NCBI GenBank assembly: GCA_003427395.1
Contig: BFEA01000168.1
Span: 1,699,695-1,721,498, forward strand
Reading direction: 5' to 3'
DNA: 21,804 nucleotides
From: Chara braunii
Taxonomy: Eukaryota; Streptophyta; Charophyceae; Charales; Characeae
Shown here: positions 17,535 through 21,804 of the stretch, piece after piece
How positions within the stretch are numbered: the stretch's first letter is position 1
How the letters are laid out: every line of letters starts with the position of its first letter
Position numbers and translations under genes: made by a program
The notes under the pieces: model-generated
The model's database searches: none
The model's input: the letters and a program-made list of their open reading frames with translations, nothing else
Told to the model about the DNA's origin: nothing

Positions 17535-19870
17535 TCAGAAAGAATCATATTCGACTTCATCCACCGTACGAATTTCGGCAAAAGAGCGCACCCCACGAGA
17601 ATGTTCATGATTTAACAACACGCACAAATAGAATCGTTCCCCTTCGGTGATCCTCACGTGATGCAACTGAGATATCTTTTCGAAGGGACCACCGTGAAAA
17701 TCACGCTTTCTTCGGTTCCACTTCTTATGTTTGTTATCCCAAACATCAGTATTAATGATTTCTGTGTAAAGAGGAAACTCCTCTTTAGGAACACCTTCAT
17801 TCAAAGAGTTGTGTTTCATCCATGATGTCAATTTTGTTTTCGGGGGTTCATGCGAAACAACCTCATGCTCAGTGTCAGGTTCGAATTGCACTTTTTGCAT
17901 ATTTTCAAGATGCACGGACAATCTTCCACCGCGGGCCATTGTTCCGCAACGTCAAACTCAAATAGACGCCAGCATGCTTCGCATGCATCTACAACACGCA
18001 TATTTTGATACAATTTAACTTCGTCCATGGGCGCATTATCATCCTGCTCGCAAACCATAGCACGATCGCACCCTTTGTACACATACTTATACACGTACTT
18101 GCACGCCTTGATGTTAGCACAATATTCAACATTCAAGTGACAATTAAACCTCATTAGCCAGTACGGGTTATACGGGACCACACGCCGATTGTTGTAAAGG
18201 ACATTATTTTCAATAATTGTAAAACCACCGTCACTTGGTTTCCTTCTCCTATACGAAGGGTGGGTTTGCTCGTCTTTGAATGTTGTTGTGGAAATGAAGT
18301 CTTTCGGAAACCCTTTTGTGCATTTTTCGTCCTCCGTACACGAAGCGTCGTATTTCTCCGAACCACAAATCCCGTGCAACATGAGCTTGACTACCTTTTC
18401 TCTCAATTCCCCTTCCGGAGGAATCTCGACAAACACCACATTGTCAACAGCATCTGCATCTTGAATTTTATCATCCGGATGCAAGATAACCAATATATGT
18501 GCGTGTGGTAGACCCCTTTTTTGAAACTCCACCACATACAATATTCCACTCACCCTACCAAAAATCTGTGTGTTCTTTATTTGACATCAATCAGTTATAC
18601 AAGATAACCCTTGAACACTCGTGCGAGAAGATCCGGCATGTCGTTAGGACATTGACCTGGCAACAGGGCTTGTTTGATCTCCAGCCAATTTGTGTTGCAC
18701 GTCATAGTGATGAAAAGATCCGGTTTTTCAAATCGTCTCACAATTGTCATGCGGTCGTGATATCTTTCACTCATATATCGAGGCCCCCCAGTGAACGTTG
18801 ATGGCAAAACCACTTTTGTCCCAATACCGTCACCACGTTGATTTTGTTACACAGTGTCGAGTAAATCCTGATAATACTCCGAGCGCTATTCTTTTTGGTG
18901 GAATCTCACCTATTTTAAGCGGAGGGATTCAACTTTAGCATACGCCATGCAACAAAACTCATGGAAGAGACGTGTTGCATAAAGGAGGCAATGCCTTTCA
19001 CCATCGCGCTCGTGAAGGTGAAATGCATAGTACTCCTTGGCACTAAGTCTTGGCGGCCATCCAGCCTCCGAGGCACGTCGGACAGACCAACTATCAATTT
19101 CCTCCGGGAAAAGTAAAACAAACCTTAAGCAATCGTGCGCTCGAGAACATTCTGGAACCACAATTGTCTGCCGCTCACCAGAAAGAGGAGCACGCAAACG
19201 AATCTCCAGCTCACCAGAAAGGAGTTCATCGACCATCAGAACACACACCTCATGTAAACCTATAGGACGGTTATAACGCCTTGCATGTTCTTCCTCAGGC
19301 ATGGCATCCGGATTTATGACCAACTTCGTCCCATTCAAGGTTTCCTACGGAAGGTCAGCAACCGTTATAAAGTCCTTTATGTAATTGCTACATTGTTGTA
19401 GCAATTCGTGAAACCTTGTCAATATTTGTTTCGCTCGATCAAGTTCGGCATCGGGTGTACGTGCAGGTAAGTTAAGGATATCCACTCTTGATCAATCGCA
19501 TCGTCCAAACGTTGAGGATCGTGCAAGTATAGTTGCACAAACTGAGGACGTTCTCCTTCCCCGACAGCCAATGCACCGATACGACGAGAAATTAGACCTT
19601 GAGCCGGAAGTTGGCCCTGAAATCCTTGAATATCATCGCTCTGCTGCTTCAATCGCGAGGATGCGAGAGATAAACTATTATTAATTATCCTCGCATTGTT
19701 TCGAAGGAATCAGCTGTCGAAAATTTCAGATGTCCAAAGGGAAAGAATCTCATGCTCCGACGAGCCTTCGCAGTCATTCTCATAATAGACAACATTTTGT
19801 ACCTTTTCGGCAACAAATCTTCGGTCACTTGTTTCATGATGCCACAATTTAGCACCACGATGCTTACACG
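17535..19870 (-). pseudogene. Helitron Rep: zinc finger, N domain and HUH nuclease, broken
   Basis: In order on the minus strand: CKHRGAKLWHHE (19868-19833, second Cys of the zinc finger changed to R); ISRRIGAL and RPQFVQLYLHD (19652-19419); RYNRPIGLHEV, AKEYYAFHLHER and AYAKVESLRL (19338-18910); VLPSTFTGGPRYM, KPDLFITMTCN and RVFKGYL (18813-18595), all Helitron-like N domain. The HUH motif GLPHAHIL is at 18514-18491 and the catalytic tyrosines in KYVYKYVYKG (Y at about 18096 and 18084) are both present. Then GRLSVHLENMQKVQF at 17925. The protein would nick the element end and join strands. At least four frameshifts (near 19700, 19350, 18570, 17930) and several stops disable it, though nuclease residues remain intact. 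Confidence 0.85.
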
Positions 19871-19946
19871 GACCTCAACTGCCAATGGCGAACGGTTCAA
19901 CAGTTCTACCATTCGCAAAAATCGTTACAGTGTTCTCAACCGCCTC

Positions 19947-21563
19947 TTACGTTGTTGCCACAGATGCCGATGGCAGTGCATTAAGATCAGAAGTTGGAAC
20001 ATCATGCAAATCAGTCATTTCTTGATCGCGACTATTTGGTTCACTGTCTTCATGATTGTTCATTGGATTTCGATTTCTCACGGACGGATTTTGTGATTGC
20101 CTTGCTCGTGATGACAGACTCCACGATGACCACGAGTGCCTCACCCTAGAAGATTGACTCCTCGATTGTCTCGCAAGAAGAGATGCACTCCTCGATTGCG
20201 CAGAGGCGCTGACTCGAATCTCTCGAAAGATATTCACAACGAACAAACTTCGCCTCACACCCCGTACAAAATTTTTATGAGCACGCATATCTTCTTTCCT
20301 CCTATGATTTTTAAGCGTAACTTTCAATGCACGCATATGTTTAACATGAACGTTTGGTCGTCTTCCCTGCCTTTTCCTTCGTTTTAAAATTATACGCGAC
20401 GTAGAATATGGTTCGTTCACATTCATTCTATCGACTTGTTTCATTCGTTCACCAGCCTCTACAGTACTTTCAACAACCGTTGCACTTGCATCATAGCCCG
20501 ATGACACATGGAGAGGCATCAACGACAACGATCCAAGTTCCAAACGACGCACGACTTTATTTGCACGAAGTTGTCGAATTAATAACATACGGTACCGTCG
20601 GTTGTGCCTTGAACGAATCGGTTTTCATAATAATAATATTTTCCGTCGATTATGAAATCCAACAAACTTTCTAATCAACGTGTTCGGCGAATTCGGCGGG
20701 GTCGTGGCAGCAAAAGATGGATTTGCATGAACATCCGTCAAGGGAGGACAAACATTACTCTCCACAAATTTTTGTGAGACATCGGCAGTCAATGTGGATG
20801 ATGAACAATTGTGCAAATGTGCCAAGTCCGAAGGAAAATTATCCAGTAAAATTGATCTTTCGACAATCAAAACGGAATCTGCATTTATTGCAATATCCGT
20901 ACGAATTTCAAGTGGACGTTCAATTTGCAAGGCTATAGAGAGATTTCTAGGACAACTAATGCGATCTGTACCAACATTATTATCTCCTCGACTCATTCTG
21001 TTGAAAAATACGGGGCTTGTGAAATCATTCATCGATGGAATTGATTGTCGAAAACATAGAGACCTATCACTACATTTTTTTTCATTACAACAATCAAGAG
21101 TATAATCTTGACTTAGCACTGGTTGTTTATCTCTCCTGCAAGCAGTTGACTCATCTACAGCACCTACCGCCTGTAATAAAGACCTCCGGGTTCGACGACT
21201 TTAAAAAGATGGTCGTCCACGTTTGCGGTGTTCGTGTTGTGATGGCATTGCCGTCTCACTCGTAGAGCGACAGGGAGTAATATCCGAACCTATACGCAAT
21301 CCCAATCCATGGTTGGATGAGGAAGAAGGGCCCGCGAATGAAGACGAACCGACTTGACCTAGAACAATGGAAGGACACCGAGCACATTCTGATGTTATCG
21401 GCGAGGACACCAAATGATCATTAACAACCCTTTCAAAAGGCCGATGGTATTTGCGACGCTTCCACCGAACATGCAAGGACCTATCCGCAGGTGAAGAAAA
21501 CGTTGGAATGGTGGATAGATTACTATTGGTTGAAGTGTCACATGACTCTTGGTCCCCTGCCAA
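19947..21563 (-). pseudogene. N-terminal extension upstream of Helitron Rep, interrupted
   Basis: Three open stretches (21563-21201, 21119-20625, 20588-19947) lie in a single frame, separated by single stops at 21201 and 20625, so they are probably one ancestral reading frame. The first begins MAGDQESCD and ends with KRGRPSF, like an AT-hook. The second has no motif I know. The third contains a basic patch (LKRRKRQGRRPNVHVKHM) and an Arg/Ser-rich repeat (SRSASLLARQSRSQSS). Basic and repetitive N-terminal parts are common before the Helitron zinc finger. It may belong to the Rep protein or be a separate protein upstream. No catalytic motif is seen. Confidence 0.5.
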
Positions 21564-21628
21564 ATTAATGGGTACGTACGTACGTATTTGTACATAGGCA
21601 CGTCACGGTGGATAAGAGGAGTAAGATG

Positions 21629-21636
21629 TATATAAA
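21629..21636 (-). promoter_or_regulatory. Candidate TATA box for the Helitron gene
   Basis: The minus strand reads TTTATATA about 65-75 bases before the ATG at 21563. A (GTAC)n-like palindromic repeat (21572-21587) lies between. Spacing fits a core promoter with a short leader, but AT-rich DNA makes such words common. Confidence 0.3.
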
Positions 21637-21676
21637 CAACCGGAACGAAAATAATACAACTAAAAACATCCATATA

Positions 21677-21681
21677 TAGAT
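21677..21681 (-). other. Candidate Helitron 5' terminus
   Basis: The minus strand reads ACA, then TCTATATATGG starting at 21680. Helitron 5' ends start TC (often TCTA) and insert after A, so both the terminal bases and the flank agree. TC after A is frequent by chance, so this is a proposal only. Confidence 0.35.
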
Positions 21682-21804
21682 GTAATTATATGAAGAAGAG
21701 TAATATAGTGTCAGGTAGAAAAGAGGAAAAAAAAAAAGAACGCAGCAAAAATGCAAAGCACAGACGATAAAAAAAAAAGGAGTCAGTTTTTTTTTTTTTT
21801 TTTT
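21682..21804. other. Right-end flank with A and T runs
   Basis: AT-rich sequence with A-runs (about 21727-21737 and 21769-21778) and a run of 18 T ending the window. No gene. If the proposed Helitron 5' end is right, this is host DNA or another retroelement's tail. Confidence 0.4.

Larger units (their letters stand above)
13829..21680 (-). mobile_element. Helitron rolling-circle transposon, degenerate
   Basis: The minus strand encodes a Rep/helicase with the Helitron N domain, HUH nuclease and PIF1-type helicase (19870-15933). It is followed by a 3' terminus with the diagnostic stem-loop and CTAG end at 13829. The base beyond the 3' end on the minus strand is T, as expected for insertion between A and T. 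Helitrons begin with TC; the best candidate 5' end is TCTATATATGG at 21680, preceded by A. That gives an element of 7,852 bp, typical of autonomous Helitrons. The Rep/helicase gene is interrupted, so this copy cannot move itself, though a partner enzyme might still act on its ends. The 3' end is firm; the 5' end is provisional. Confidence 0.85.

Overview
The window reads as eukaryotic nuclear DNA of a repeat-rich genome. I see no bacterial operon structure, no tRNA or rRNA gene, no CRISPR array and no confident host protein-coding gene. It is instead a graveyard of mobile elements separated by simple repeats, one assembly gap (11440-11782) and a single ambiguous base (3431). A streptophyte (plant or charophyte alga) is my best guess. 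The non-LTR element is plant L1-like, the Helitron has plant-like Rep/helicase and CTAG ends, and there is a short CCCTAAA telomere-type motif. The abundance of (GGGA)n, poly-G and (CT)n tracts also fits a repeat-laden charophyte such as Chara, but that is inference only.

Layout. 1-1570: no recognisable gene, with a strong hairpin and a poly-G tract. 1575-1884: copy A of a chimeric, AT-rich repeat that joins a piece of plastid-type pyruvate dehydrogenase E1-beta, a piece of mitochondrial cox2 and an unidentified segment. 1887-about 9883: a long, minus-strand, degenerate L1-like LINE. Its 3' end (poly-A and hairpin) lies at 1887-1927, ORF2 (endonuclease, reverse transcriptase, Cys/His C-terminus) at 2479-6978, and ORF1 (CCHC knuckle, coiled coil) at 7200-9731. 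9884-9934: 51 consecutive G. 9935-10240: G-rich degenerate sequence. About 10230-11020: five diverged copies of an unrecognised roughly 180-bp repeat. 11021-11840: purine-rich DNA, the gap, then (TC)n(GC)n. 12055-12437: copy B of the chimeric organelle-like repeat, with tandem structure. 12438-13828: anonymous DNA. 13829-about 21680: a minus-strand Helitron with a textbook 3' terminus and a plausible 5' terminus. It carries a broken Rep/helicase gene (15933-19870), an N-terminal basic/SR-rich stretch (19947-21563), and two open frames of unknown function between the helicase and the 3' end.

How the parts relate. The LINE proteins would bind and reverse-transcribe the element's own RNA, and the Helitron Rep/helicase would nick and unwind its own ends. 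Both sets carry stops, frameshifts and active-site substitutions, so these copies look dead. The most unusual object is the pdhB/cox2 chimera at two separate loci, one of them abutting the LINE poly-A tail. It implies an organelle-derived fusion that has been duplicated within the nuclear genome. The second is the 180-bp array with a palindromic core, which I cannot assign to any known family.
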